In this document: piece after piece, positions 1-7,446 of the stretch
How the letters are laid out: each line of letters starts with the position of its first letter
Position numbering within the stretch: position 1 is the stretch's first letter
Notes under the pieces: model-generated
Databases searched by the model: none
Told to the model about the DNA's origin: nothing
The model's input: the letters and a program-made list of their open reading frames with translations, nothing else
Position numbers and translations under genes: made by a program
Assembly: GCA_030833985.1 (NCBI GenBank)
Contig: JAURGC010000011.1
Span: 1-32,148 of the forward strand
Source: Algoriphagus sp.
GTDB taxonomy: Bacteria; Bacteroidota; Bacteroidia; Cytophagales; Cyclobacteriaceae
DNA length: 32,148 bases
Direction: 5' to 3'

Positions 1-1134
1 CTTTCTTTGCCAAAAGAGGAGGGGATTTTGATTGATGCCTACCTAGGTCTGGGCTGTGTAGGGCCTCTTCGTGAAGCCGCAATACCACGTATCCAACTTA
101 TTAATTCCTTTGGAGGAAAAATTATTTCTCTAGATCTCCCTAGTGGAATGCCTGCTGATTCGATCCTTGCTGGGATAGCGGTAAAAGCTGATTTGACCAT
201 CACCTTGGGTTTTCCAAAATTGACTTTACTTCTTCCAGAGCATGCGCCATATACGGGTGAATTGGTGGTGCTACCTATAGGTTTTGAAAAGGAAGAATTC
301 GCTGAATTCTCTTCTTCAACCTTTTACTTGGAAGAGAAGGATATACTGCCTCTCCATCGTCGATTTAATCGTTTTGCGCACAAGGGTGATTTTGGAAAAA
401 TTCTCTTGGTAGCTGGTAGCAAAGGAAAAATTGGCGCAGGTATTTTAGCAGCAAAAGCAGCATTTCGTACTGGCTCGGGATTAGTAACCTGCATGATTCC
501 TAAAGAGGAACGCGCTGCACTTACGGCATCAGTTCCTGTAGCCATGTGTGTTTTTGATGAAGAGCAGGATTTTTCTGGGTACGATGCGATTGGTATTGGA
601 CCAGGTTTGGGTCTGGACCAAGGTGAACTGCTGAAGAAGATACTTTCTGCTTCAAGCAAGCCAATTGTTTTGGATGCGGATGCGCTGAATTGCCTGGCTA
701 TCGATCGGGCGATTTGGGATTTGATTCCCCAAGGAAGTATTCTAACCCCACACTTGAAAGAATTTGAACGCTTGTTTGGGCCTTCTCAAAACCATTTGGA
801 GCGCTTGGCGAAGGCCAAAGCGATTTGTCTCAAGTATGCGGTTACTCTTGTTATCAAAGGGGCCAATACCCTTTGTAGCTTTGCTGATGGGCGTCAAGTG
901 TTCAATTCTTCCGGAACCAAGTACATGGCTACCGCAGGCATGGGAGATGTTTTGACTGGGATGATTACTTCCTTTTTGGGGCAAGGTTATTCTCCAGAAA
1001 ATGCGGTTCTTTGCGGGGTATTTCACCATGGGATGGCCGGTGAACTAGCGGGAGAAAAATACTTGCGCGGCACGATGTCCCAGGATTTAATTGAGACGAT
1101 CCCCGAAACCTATCGTCGCATTGGCTTGAGCTAG
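1..1134 (+). CDS. nnr: Bifunctional NAD(P)H-hydrate epimerase / ADP-dependent NAD(P)H-hydrate dehydratase, 5' end outside window
   Basis: This enzyme repairs hydrated NAD(P)H: the N-terminal domain epimerises NAD(P)HX and the C-terminal domain dehydrates the S form using ADP. The reading frame is open from base 1, so the gene starts upstream; only the last part of the epimerase domain is present (IDAYLGLG near the start, then SLDLPSGM). The dehydratase (YjeF C-terminal, ribokinase-like fold) is complete: HKGDFGKILLVAGS, GIGPGLG, LDADALN, LTPHLKEFERL, VIKGANT and the nucleotide/catalytic TAGMGDVLTGMI. The fused arrangement is the usual bacterial one. The MFS gene follows after 57 bp on the same strand with no terminator between, so co-transcription is possible. 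The TTG at base 7 is not a believable start because the epimerase fold would be cut. Confidence 0.95.
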   Translation, partial: LSLPKEEGILIDAYLGLGCVGPLREAAIPRIQLINSFGGKIISLDLPSGMPADSILAGIAVKADLTITLGFPKLTLLLPEHAPYTGELVVLPIGFEKEEFAEFSSSTFYLEEKDILPLHRRFNRFAHKGDFGKILLVAGSKGKIGAGILAAKAAFRTGSGLVTCMIPKEERAALTASVPVAMCVFDEEQDFSGYDAIGIGPGLGLDQGELLKKILSASSKPIVLDADALNCLAIDRAIWDLIPQGSILTPHLKEFERLFGPSQNHLERLAKAKAICLKYAVTLVIKGANTLCSFADGRQVFNSSGTKYMATAGMGDVLTGMITSFLGQGYSPENAVLCGVFHHGMAGELAGEKYLRGTMSQDLIETIPETYRRIGLS

Positions 1135-1191
1135 GAAGTAACCTTCTATTTTCATTTTATTTTCTATCGCAGTTTTATTTTAAAATTTTAC

Positions 1192-2379
1192 ATGAAGCAA
1201 GAAAAAGCCTTACTCTGGACCTTGGCAGCCATTAATTTCATTCATATCGTTGATTTTATGATGTTGATGCCGCTAGGACCGCAGTTGATGCGATTGTTTG
1301 AAATCAGTCCCAGTGAATTTGGATTTTTAGTCTCCTCCTACACCTTTAGTGCAGGAGCTTCTAGCTTTTTTGGAGCTTTTTTCTTGGATCGCTTTGACCG
1401 AAAGCAAATTCTAATTTGGGTTTATGTAGGCTTTACATTGGGCACACTTGCCTGTGCTTTGTCGCCAAGTTATCCTATTCTGCTTCTAGCCCGAGTAGTA
1501 TCTGGGATTTTTGGAGGGCTTACCTCTGCCTTGATTATGGCAATTATTGGAGATGTGGTACCCGATGCTCGTCGAGGTAGGGCTATGGGCTTGGTCATGT
1601 CTGCTTTTTCCTTTGCATCTGTGATGGGTGTGCCTTTGGGTCTCTTTTTAGCTAGTTTATCAGATTGGCATACCCCCTTTTATATTCTATCTGCCTTATC
1701 CATTGTGAGTTTAGGGATGATTGCCAAGTTTATTCCCTCCATCACTGGGCATCTCCATAGTGGATCAAAGCGTCCTCATCCCTTTGCTGTAGTCAGTAGG
1801 GTGACCAGCAATCCCAATCAAATGCGTGCAATCAGCCTATCAATCATGATGATGCTGGGACAGTTTATGATTATTCCATTTTTAAGTCCATACAATGTAG
1901 CGAATGTGGGCTTTTCGGAATTGCAGCTTACCTATGTCTACATGGCTGGTGGAGCCTTTACCATGTTTACTTCACCTTGGGTGGGAAAGCTAGCAGACAA
2001 ATACGGGAAGCTGCAGATTTTTACGATTTTCATGGTGCTTAACTTGATTCCCATTGGAATCATAACCCATTTGGGAATTACTCCTGTAGCCTTGGTGCTC
2101 GTAGTGACAACCTTCTTTTTTGTTACCTCAAATGGGCGTTATGTACCTGCAGCTGCTTTGGTAACAGGAACTGCAAAACCCGAAAATAGAGGAAGTTTCT
2201 TGAGTTTCAATTCAGCAGTTCAGCAGCTAGCAGCAGGTTTTGCTTCCCTTTTAGCAGGATTTATGATTGGAGAAAACGAATTGGGGCAATTGACCAATTT
2301 TAATTACGTGGGTTATTTGGCAATTTTTTTCAGCGTTATTTGCATACCCTTGGCTTGGCGAATTAAAGTGATTAGCTAA
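1192..2379 (+). CDS. MFS transporter, DHA1-like (drug or sugar efflux type)
   Basis: A 395-residue inner-membrane protein with the 12-helix hydrophobic pattern of the major facilitator superfamily. The motif-A region after helix 2 is FFLDRFDRKQIL (D-R-x-x-R/K), and the segment GDVVPDARRGRAMG followed by SFASVMGVPLG matches the helix 4-5 region of proton-driven exporters of the AraJ/DHA1 group. Its length is normal for the family. The ATG at 1192 gives a short cytoplasmic N-terminus (MKQEKALLW) directly before helix 1, so the start is well supported; there is no Shine-Dalgarno sequence, only a T/A-rich leader, as is common in Bacteroidota. The substrate cannot be told from sequence. It sits downstream of the nnr gene and ends just before a strong hairpin terminator. 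Confidence 0.85.
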   Translation: MKQEKALLWTLAAINFIHIVDFMMLMPLGPQLMRLFEISPSEFGFLVSSYTFSAGASSFFGAFFLDRFDRKQILIWVYVGFTLGTLACALSPSYPILLLARVVSGIFGGLTSALIMAIIGDVVPDARRGRAMGLVMSAFSFASVMGVPLGLFLASLSDWHTPFYILSALSIVSLGMIAKFIPSITGHLHSGSKRPHPFAVVSRVTSNPNQMRAISLSIMMMLGQFMIIPFLSPYNVANVGFSELQLTYVYMAGGAFTMFTSPWVGKLADKYGKLQIFTIFMVLNLIPIGIITHLGITPVALVLVVTTFFFVTSNGRYVPAAALVTGTAKPENRGSFLSFNSAVQQLAAGFASLLAGFMIGENELGQLTNFNYVGYLAIFFSVICIPLAWRIKVIS

Positions 2380-2383
2380 AAAA

Positions 2384-2420
2384 AAGCCTCCAAAAATTGA
2401 ATTATGGAGGCTTATTTTTT
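2384..2420 (+). terminator. Rho-independent terminator of the MFS gene
   Basis: Inverted repeat AAGCCTCCA (2384-2392) and TGGAGGCTT (2405-2413) with a 12-base A/T-rich loop, followed by a T-rich run (TTATTTTTT to 2420). It begins five bases after the MFS stop codon. The A run on its left side would also give some termination in the other direction, but asnS ends about 160 bp away. Confidence 0.85.
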
Positions 2421-2436
2421 GTGATTATCCGCGATT

Positions 2437-2452
2437 CTCAAGTAGGCTTGAG
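2437..2452. other. Small hairpin CTCAAG-TAGG-CTTGAG in the MFS-asnS gap
   Basis: Perfect 6-bp inverted repeat with a 4-base loop in the 158-bp convergent gap between the MFS terminator and the asnS stop codon. There is no T run after it on either strand, so it is not a standard terminator. A second weak repeat (TCAACC 2512-2517, GGTTGA 2528-2533) lies closer to asnS. No open reading frame or other structure is apparent in the gap. Function unknown. Confidence 0.3.
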
Positions 2453-2579
2453 CTAGGATGGGCTTTTATCAAATGCGAATAATCGACCACAGATGACATC
2501 ACTTAATCGTCTCAACCCTTTTATTTTGGTTGAATAAACGAAAGAAAGTGGCTATTTATTTTTGCTTAAATTCCTTCGG

Positions 2580-4031
2580 TTAAAATTCAGCGTTTCCTGG
2601 AGTTCTTGGGAAGGCGATGACATCGCGGATGTTACTCATACCGGTAACGAACAACACCATTCGTTCAAAGCCCAGTCCAAAGCCTGCATGCGGCGTTGCG
2701 CCAAATCTCCTTGTATCAAGGTACCAACTGAGCTCTTCGGTTGGGATGTGCATTTCTTCCATGCGTTGGCTGAGCTTATCTAGACGCTCTTCTCGTTGAG
2801 ATCCACCCACGATTTCTCCAATGCCAGGAAATAAAATATCCATGGCAGCGACTGTTTTTCCGTCCTCATTTTGACGCATGTAGAAGGCCTTGATGCCCTT
2901 TGGATAGTCGGTAAGGATAACTGGTTTTTTGAAGTGCTTTTCTACTAAATAGCGCTCATGTTCGGATTGTAAGTCTGTTCCCCATTCTTCGATGAGGTAG
3001 GAAAATTTCTTCTTTTTATTGTGGTTGGAGTTACGCAGGATATCGATTGCTTCTGTGTAGGAAAGACGCACAAAGTCATTTTCTAGAACAAACTTCAACT
3101 TATCAAGCAGGCCTAATTCCGCACGTTGTTCGGTCGGCTTGCTTTGTTCCTCTTCTGCGGCACGTTGATCCAAAAAGGCCAGGTCTTCTGCACAGTGGTC
3201 CAAGGCGTAGCGAATGATGTATTTGAGAAAGTCTTCTGCTAAGTTTTGGTTGTCTTCTGCATCGTAAAAAGCCATTTCCGGTTCAATCATCCAGAATTCT
3301 GCCAAGTGGCGTGTGGTGTTTGAATTTTCTGCGCGGAAGGTGGGACCAAAAGTATATACCTCTGCTAAAGCCATGGCAGCGAGTTCTCCTTCGAGTTGTC
3401 CGGAAACGGTGAGATTGGTTTCCCGCTCAAAAAAGTCTTGGTTAAAGTCAATCTTCCCCTCTTCGGTTTTTGGAGGATTGAGAAGGTCTAAGGTAGTGAC
3501 CTTGAAGGTTTCTCCCGCCCCTTCTGCATCGGATGCGGTTATGATTGGGGTGTGGATGTAGAAAAATCCTTTGGTATTGAAATAGGTATGTACTGCATAA
3601 GCAAGTGCATGGCGTACACGAAAGACTGCTCCAAAGGTGTTGGTGCGCATCCGCAGATGGGCAATCTCACGAAGAAATTCAAGGGAGTGCTTTTTAGGTT
3701 GAAGTGGATACTTTTCTGGATCCGATTCGCCCAGTATTTCAATGTGGCGAGCAATCAATTCCGAGTGCTGTCCGGCTCCTTGTGAAGCTTCCACCTTGCC
3801 TGTAATTTTCAAACAGGCACCCGTGCTACACTTTTTTAGGATTTCTTCGGCAATGACATTGGGATCGGCCACTACCTGGTAATTGGTAAGGATGGAGCCG
3901 TCATTGAGGGCAATAAAGGAAACATTCTTGTTGCTTCGCTTGGTGCGTACCCAGCCCATGAGGGTAAGTTCCTGTCCGATCAGGTCTTGTTCCAGGATGG
4001 TCTTAATTTTGACCCGTTTGTTAAATGCCAT
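2580..4031 (-). CDS. asnS: Asparagine--tRNA ligase
   Basis: Cytoplasmic class II aminoacyl-tRNA synthetase that charges tRNA-Asn. The 483-residue protein has an N-terminal OB-fold anticodon-binding domain (residues about 15-105, [22 protein letters not shown]) and a class II catalytic core. Motif 2 is visible as [21 protein letters not shown], with the N-x-x-T-x-R-H-L-x-E-F pattern, and motif 3 as GFGLGFER (about 450-457). Such sequence ([33 protein letters not shown]) is typical of AsnRS/AspRS; the overall family resemblance favours AsnRS. The start ATG (4029-4031) precedes [13 protein letters not shown], a normal AsnRS N-terminus. It is transcribed divergently from rpoN with 171 bp between the starts. 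Nothing is missing or frameshifted. Confidence 0.96.
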   Translation of the reverse strand: MAFNKRVKIKTILEQDLIGQELTLMGWVRTKRSNKNVSFIALNDGSILTNYQVVADPNVIAEEILKKCSTGACLKITGKVEASQGAGQHSELIARHIEILGESDPEKYPLQPKKHSLEFLREIAHLRMRTNTFGAVFRVRHALAYAVHTYFNTKGFFYIHTPIITASDAEGAGETFKVTTLDLLNPPKTEEGKIDFNQDFFERETNLTVSGQLEGELAAMALAEVYTFGPTFRAENSNTTRHLAEFWMIEPEMAFYDAEDNQNLAEDFLKYIIRYALDHCAEDLAFLDQRAAEEEQSKPTEQRAELGLLDKLKFVLENDFVRLSYTEAIDILRNSNHNKKKKFSYLIEEWGTDLQSEHERYLVEKHFKKPVILTDYPKGIKAFYMRQNEDGKTVAAMDILFPGIGEIVGGSQREERLDKLSQRMEEMHIPTEELSWYLDTRRFGATPHAGFGLGFERMVLFVTGMSNIRDVIAFPRTPGNAEF

Positions 4032-4132
4032 TTGCGTAGGAGTAGAGGAAGGCTCTCGCTGCCTCTTTGAATTTAGTGGAATGCAAAAAAACGATTAAAT
4101 CACCTTTTTATCAAAAAATTAACGCTTTTTCC

Positions 4133-4140
4133 TAAATTTG
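4133..4140 (+). promoter_or_regulatory. Bacteroidota -7 box upstream of rpoN
   Basis: TAAATTTG matches the Bacteroidota housekeeping -7 consensus TAnnTTTG, 62 bp before the rpoN ATG. No clear TTG -33 element is present at the usual 17-23 bp distance, so this is a partial match only. Confidence 0.45.
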
Positions 4141-4202
4141 ACTGAGTTGTTTTCTTCGGAAGCCTGCTCATTTTTCGCAAATAAGTGGTTTGAATCATTT
4201 CA

Positions 4203-5660
4203 ATGCAAAAGTTAAGCCTTTCTCAGTCACTCTCTCAAAAACTTTCCCCGCAGCAGATTCAGTTTATCAAGCTGCTGCAAGTACCTACCGCAGAGTTAGA
4301 TGCTCGAATAGAGGAGGAGCTTGAAATCAATCCAGCCCTTGAAGAGGGGAAGGTGGAGGAAGTAGAGTCTTCAGGAGAGGATGATTTTGAGGACGATTTT
4401 GGGGAAGAGTATGGGGAGGAATCCAGCGAGGTCAATGTGGATGATTATTTGGATGACGACTATGGAGGATACAAGATGCAGGGGGATGGCAATTACAATT
4501 CTGAAGATGAAGATCGAGAAATCCCTTTTTCTGTAGCGAGTTCCCTTCACGAACAATTGATCACTCAGTTGAATTTTTTGAAGCTTGATGAGCGGCAGCG
4601 ACTTATTGGAGAGCAGCTGATTGGGAGTATTGAGAACGATGGATACATCCGGCGTGAATTGACTTCCATCATCAATGACTTAGCATTTTCTCAAAACGTT
4701 GAAACCGACAGCGATGAGCTTGAAGAGATTTTACGCAAAATACAGACCTTTGATCCAGCAGGTATTGCTGCACGAAACTTGCAAGAGTGCTTAATTATTC
4801 AGTTGGAGCGCAAAGAACATCCTGATGATCCCACAGTTCAACATGCTTTAGCCATTATTCAGGATTGCTTTGAGGAGTTTACCAAAAAGCATTATCCTAA
4901 AATTCAAAAGCGTCTTAATCTAGATGAAGAAGAAATCAAGGATGCGGTCCAGCTGATTACCCGACTAAATCCTAAGCCAGGAGGAGTAGCAGATGGTTTG
5001 GTGCTGACCCAATACGTGATTCCTGATTTTATTTTGGTGACCAATGGAGGAAAGTTTGAGATCCTGCTAAACTCTAAAAATGCGCCTGAACTTCGGATTT
5101 CTCGCTCGTATGCGGAACTTTTTGATGCCTACGACAAGAGTGATAAAAAGGATAAGAAGCTCAAGGAGACCGTTTCTTTTGTCAAGCAAAAGTTGGATTC
5201 GGCAAAATGGTTTATCGATGCCATTAAACAGCGGCAAAATACCTTGCTACGAACTATGGATGCCATCCTTCAGTACCAATACCCTTTTTTTGTAGATGGA
5301 GATGAGGCGGCCCTTCGCCCGATGATTTTGAAAGATATTGCGGAAAAAATTGACATGGATATTTCTACTGTCTCCAGGGTGGCGAATAGTAAATCCATTC
5401 AAACTGAATTTGGTGTCTTTCCATTGAAATACTTTTTTTCGGAGGGTATTGCTACCGATAGTGGGGAAGATGTCAGTAACCGAGAAGTAAAGTCGGTCCT
5501 TCAAGGTATGGTGGATGCAGAAGATAAAAAGAAACCACTTTCGGATGATAAATTGGTAAAGATGTTGAATAAAAAAGGGTATACGATTGCGCGTCGTACG
5601 GTAGCCAAGTATCGGGAGCAGCTACAAATTCCAGTGGCTAGATTACGAAAGGAGCTCTAG
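4203..5660 (+). CDS. rpoN: RNA polymerase sigma-54 factor
   Basis: Alternative sigma factor that directs RNA polymerase to -24/-12 promoters and needs an AAA+ activator to open them. The 485-residue protein has all regions: glutamine-rich region I (residues 1-50, QKLSLSQSLSQKLSPQQ and LELNPALEE-like EINPALEEG), a very acidic region II (about 50-110, many Asp/Glu), the core-binding region (about 115-310), a helix-turn-helix (about 376-412, MDISTVSRVANSK) and the diagnostic RpoN box ARRTVAKYRE at 463-472, which reads the -24 element. Length is standard. The stop codon overlaps the GTG start of the next gene by one base, so the two are probably translated from one transcript. No enhancer-binding activator is encoded in this window. 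Confidence 0.97.
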   Translation: MQKLSLSQSLSQKLSPQQIQFIKLLQVPTAELDARIEEELEINPALEEGKVEEVESSGEDDFEDDFGEEYGEESSEVNVDDYLDDDYGGYKMQGDGNYNSEDEDREIPFSVASSLHEQLITQLNFLKLDERQRLIGEQLIGSIENDGYIRRELTSIINDLAFSQNVETDSDELEEILRKIQTFDPAGIAARNLQECLIIQLERKEHPDDPTVQHALAIIQDCFEEFTKKHYPKIQKRLNLDEEEIKDAVQLITRLNPKPGGVADGLVLTQYVIPDFILVTNGGKFEILLNSKNAPELRISRSYAELFDAYDKSDKKDKKLKETVSFVKQKLDSAKWFIDAIKQRQNTLLRTMDAILQYQYPFFVDGDEAALRPMILKDIAEKIDMDISTVSRVANSKSIQTEFGVFPLKYFFSEGIATDSGEDVSNREVKSVLQGMVDAEDKKKPLSDDKLVKMLNKKGYTIARRTVAKYREQLQIPVARLRKEL

Positions 5661-6289
5661 TGGTACGAAAATTAGCCCTTCTTATTTCTGTTGCATTTCA
5701 GCCATTGCTCATGCCTTCCCTGGTTTTTGGATTGCTTTTTTTTGGGGTGCCGCAGGCGACCAGTATTCCCGAGTCTTTTAAGACAAGATTGTTCTATTTG
5801 ATTATGAGTTCCACCTTATTGATTCCGATGGCCCTTGTCTTGGGCTTGCGGTGGAGTGGATTGGTGAAGAGTCTGCATTTTGAGGATAGAAGAGATCGTC
5901 GAAATCCATTTCTATTGGTTACTGCTTTCTATGTTTTAACGACGTATTTTTTGAAACAGAAAACTGAGTTGGATCCCATTTTATGGCAGGGGATGGGTGT
6001 GATTACCCTAGCCGTGTTGGTACTCACGGTGGTAACTTATTTTTGGAAAATGTCTGCCCACTTGACAGGGATAGGAGGTGTTTTGGCTATTACAGGAGTT
6101 CTTGGACTTTATTTTCCTTCGGTAACTGTAGCCTATTTATTAGTCATTGCAACGGTTCTTGGAGGATTAGTTGCCTCTTCTCGTTTGTACTTGGATGCAC
6201 ATCGCCCTGCGGAGGTATATGTGGGACTTTTGGTAGGGTTTATTACTTGCTGGGTTGGGTTTTCTTGGATTTATGGTTCGTTTGCTTGA
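5660..6289 (+). CDS. PAP2-like integral membrane protein with degenerate phosphatase motifs
   Basis: A 209-residue polytopic membrane protein (about six hydrophobic helices) whose last part resembles the type 2 phosphatidic acid phosphatase (PAP2) fold. The three PAP2 motifs can be traced but are altered: an arginine-rich segment FEDRRDRRNPF in the place of KxxxxxxRP, MSAH where PSGH is usual, and SRLYLDAHRPAE in place of SRxxxxxHxxxD, with Glu for the final Asp. The catalytic histidines are retained, so lipid-phosphate phosphatase activity is possible but unproven. The start is GTG at 5660, overlapping the rpoN stop (TAGTG), preceded by GGAG inside the rpoN end, which could act in translational coupling. 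A bidirectional terminator follows. Confidence 0.75.
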   Translation: MVRKLALLISVAFQPLLMPSLVFGLLFFGVPQATSIPESFKTRLFYLIMSSTLLIPMALVLGLRWSGLVKSLHFEDRRDRRNPFLLVTAFYVLTTYFLKQKTELDPILWQGMGVITLAVLVLTVVTYFWKMSAHLTGIGGVLAITGVLGLYFPSVTVAYLLVIATVLGGLVASSRLYLDAHRPAEVYVGLLVGFITCWVGFSWIYGSFA

Positions 6290-6312
6290 CCTATCGTTTG
6301 CTAGTGCAAAAA

Positions 6313-6340
6313 AAAACTCCCGATGGGGAGTTTTATATTT
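6313..6340. terminator. Bidirectional terminator between the PAP2-like gene and the beta-barrel gene
   Basis: Inverted repeat AAAACTCCC (6313-6321) and GGGAGTTTT (6326-6334) with a GATG loop, followed by TATTTTT on the plus strand and flanked on the left by a run of A that gives a T run on the minus strand. It serves the convergent genes ending at 6289 (plus) and 6352 (minus). Confidence 0.85.
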
Positions 6341-6351
6341 TTAAAAGTCGA

Positions 6352-7098
6352 TTAAAACAATCCAACTGCTATTCCAAAACTTACTTGACTTGCTTTGTTA
6401 TTGAAAGGGCCTCTATCGGCTTGCCACATTGGGTTGAGGTAGTAGGTGGTCCATACATTAAATCCAGGGCTCCCAGCTTTTAGGTGCAAGCCATAACGCA
6501 TTTTTTCTAGGCCATAGTTTTCTGCTTGTTTGACTTTAACTTTTCCAGAATTAGGTGAATCAAAACCAATTTTAGTTTGGGATTGATAAAGGAATCCTAT
6601 GCGAGCGCCGAGACTTAGGCGAAAACTTTTGCTGTAGTCATTTTTGTTAAAGTTGTATTGGAAGTCTACAGGCACCTCCACATAATTCGTAGCAAGGGTA
6701 TTGGTTTTGACTTCTATGTCGGCACCAAAGACACTTTTCACGTCCTTCATTACAGAAGATTCCGCACCTAGTGTAGGGCTTCGAAATAGATTTTCTTCAT
6801 TTTTAAATGCGAATTTAGTAGTAGAAATTCCAATCCCTGGACTAAGTACAAATCCCGAATTTTCTCCAAAAAGGTGAAATGGCTTTTGGTAGTAGATATT
6901 GAAGCTTCTTGAACCTAAGAAATTGATTGCGAGGTCTGCAGGTCGGTTAGTCAGCTGGGTCCAGCCAAACTCGACGATCAAGTCATTAGGGATATTTGGG
7001 CGACCACCTATAGGTGTTTTTGGGGCTTGGTTATCCGAATCCTGTGCTTGTGCGTTCAATGCCAATGCAAGGAAGGCAAGTGCTAGTATTTTTTTCAT
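6352..7098 (-). CDS. Outer-membrane beta-barrel protein (PorT-like/OMP_b-brl fold)
   Basis: A 248-residue exported protein with a Sec signal peptide (MKKILALAFLALALNAQA, cleavage near residue 18) and no transmembrane helices. The mature part shows alternating hydrophobic/polar strands with glycine and aromatic residues (SGFVLSPGIGISTTKFAF, VPVDFQYNF, FRLSLGARIGFLYQSQTKIGF) and ends in Phe (GIAVGLF), the normal C-terminal residue of outer-membrane barrels. This fits the small eight-stranded barrels common in Bacteroidota, but the function cannot be named: PorT-like annotation is a fold statement only. It is a single-gene unit with its own -7 box and a terminator after it. Confidence 0.75.
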   Translation of the reverse strand: MKKILALAFLALALNAQAQDSDNQAPKTPIGGRPNIPNDLIVEFGWTQLTNRPADLAINFLGSRSFNIYYQKPFHLFGENSGFVLSPGIGISTTKFAFKNEENLFRSPTLGAESSVMKDVKSVFGADIEVKTNTLATNYVEVPVDFQYNFNKNDYSKSFRLSLGARIGFLYQSQTKIGFDSPNSGKVKVKQAENYGLEKMRYGLHLKAGSPGFNVWTTYYLNPMWQADRGPFNNKASQVSFGIAVGLF

Positions 7099-7128
7099 TA
7101 ATGAAGCTTCAGTTCAAGAGAATATGGG

Positions 7129-7136
7129 CAAAAATA
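7129..7136 (-). promoter_or_regulatory. Bacteroidota -7 box of the beta-barrel gene
   Basis: Read on the minus strand this is TATTTTTG, an exact TAnnTTTG match, 30 bp before the ATG at 7098. No TTG is seen at the -33 distance. Confidence 0.5.
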
Positions 7137-7236
7137 TAAAATTTAAGAGGATTTACTCGCCTATTGGTCTTAATTATTCTTAAGATTAGTGCTGTTGAGA
7201 AATCTTTTGTTTTGAATAATTCTTCCTTAGAACTTT

Positions 7237-7266
7237 TTGGAGGGAAAAAATTAATACGTACTTTTG
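7237..7266 (+). promoter_or_regulatory. Consensus Bacteroidota promoter of the tRNA-Arg gene
   Basis: A TTG (7237-7239, inside TTTTTGG) is followed after exactly 19 bases by TACTTTTG (7259-7266), a full match to the TTG-N19-TAnnTTTG promoter of Bacteroidota. The mature tRNA begins 11 bases after the -7 box, as expected for a tRNA promoter with a short 5' leader. Confidence 0.8.
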
Positions 7267-7277
7267 CAATCCAATCT

Positions 7278-7351
7278 GGCTTCGTAGCTCAACTGAATAG
7301 AGCACCTGATTACGGCTCAGGAGGTTTCAAGTTTGAATCTTGACGAGGTCA
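7278..7351 (+). tRNA. tRNA-Arg, anticodon ACG
   Basis: A complete 74-base cloverleaf: acceptor 7278-7284 with 7344-7350 (seven pairs, two of them G-U), D stem GCTC/GAGC (7287-7290, 7300-7303), anticodon stem CCTGA/TCAGG (7305-7309, 7317-7321) with loop TTACGGC, anticodon 7312-7314, T stem TCAAG/CTTGA (7327-7331, 7339-7343), discriminator A7351. Anticodon ACG, read as ICG after A34 deamination, decodes CGU/CGC/CGA arginine codons. CCA is not encoded (CTA follows). The D loop has G18-A19 instead of G18-G19, and the T loop has T56 instead of C56, so the usual G19-C56 tertiary pair appears as A19-U56. Confidence 0.93.
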
Positions 7352-7353
7352 CT

Positions 7354-7386
7354 AGCCCTAGCTTTTAAGAAGTTAGGGCTTTTTTC
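7354..7386 (+). terminator. Rho-independent terminator of tRNA-Arg
   Basis: An 11-bp stem AGCCCTAGCTT (7354-7364) with AAGTTAGGGCT (7370-7380), one G-U pair, loop TTAAG, followed by six T. It starts three bases after the tRNA and marks it as a single-gene transcription unit. Confidence 0.88.
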
Positions 7387-7413
7387 TGGGTAATTCAGTA
7401 AATAAAAAAGCAT

Positions 7414-7446
7414 AAAAAAAGCAGCCGGATGGCTGCTTTTTATTTT
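7414..7446 (-). terminator. Rho-independent terminator of the MFS permease gene
   Basis: Stem GCAGCC (7421-7426) and GGCTGC (7431-7436) with GGAT loop, extended by the flanking A and T runs on both sides. On the minus strand it lies directly after the permease stop codon and ends in a T run; the T run at 7437-7450 means it can also stop plus-strand transcription leaving the tRNA gene. Confidence 0.85.

Noticed and set aside
5983-6483. 166-codon plus-strand frame overlapping the PAP2-like and beta-barrel genes
   Set aside because: Out of frame with the PAP2-like gene, crosses a strong terminator and runs antisense into the beta-barrel gene.
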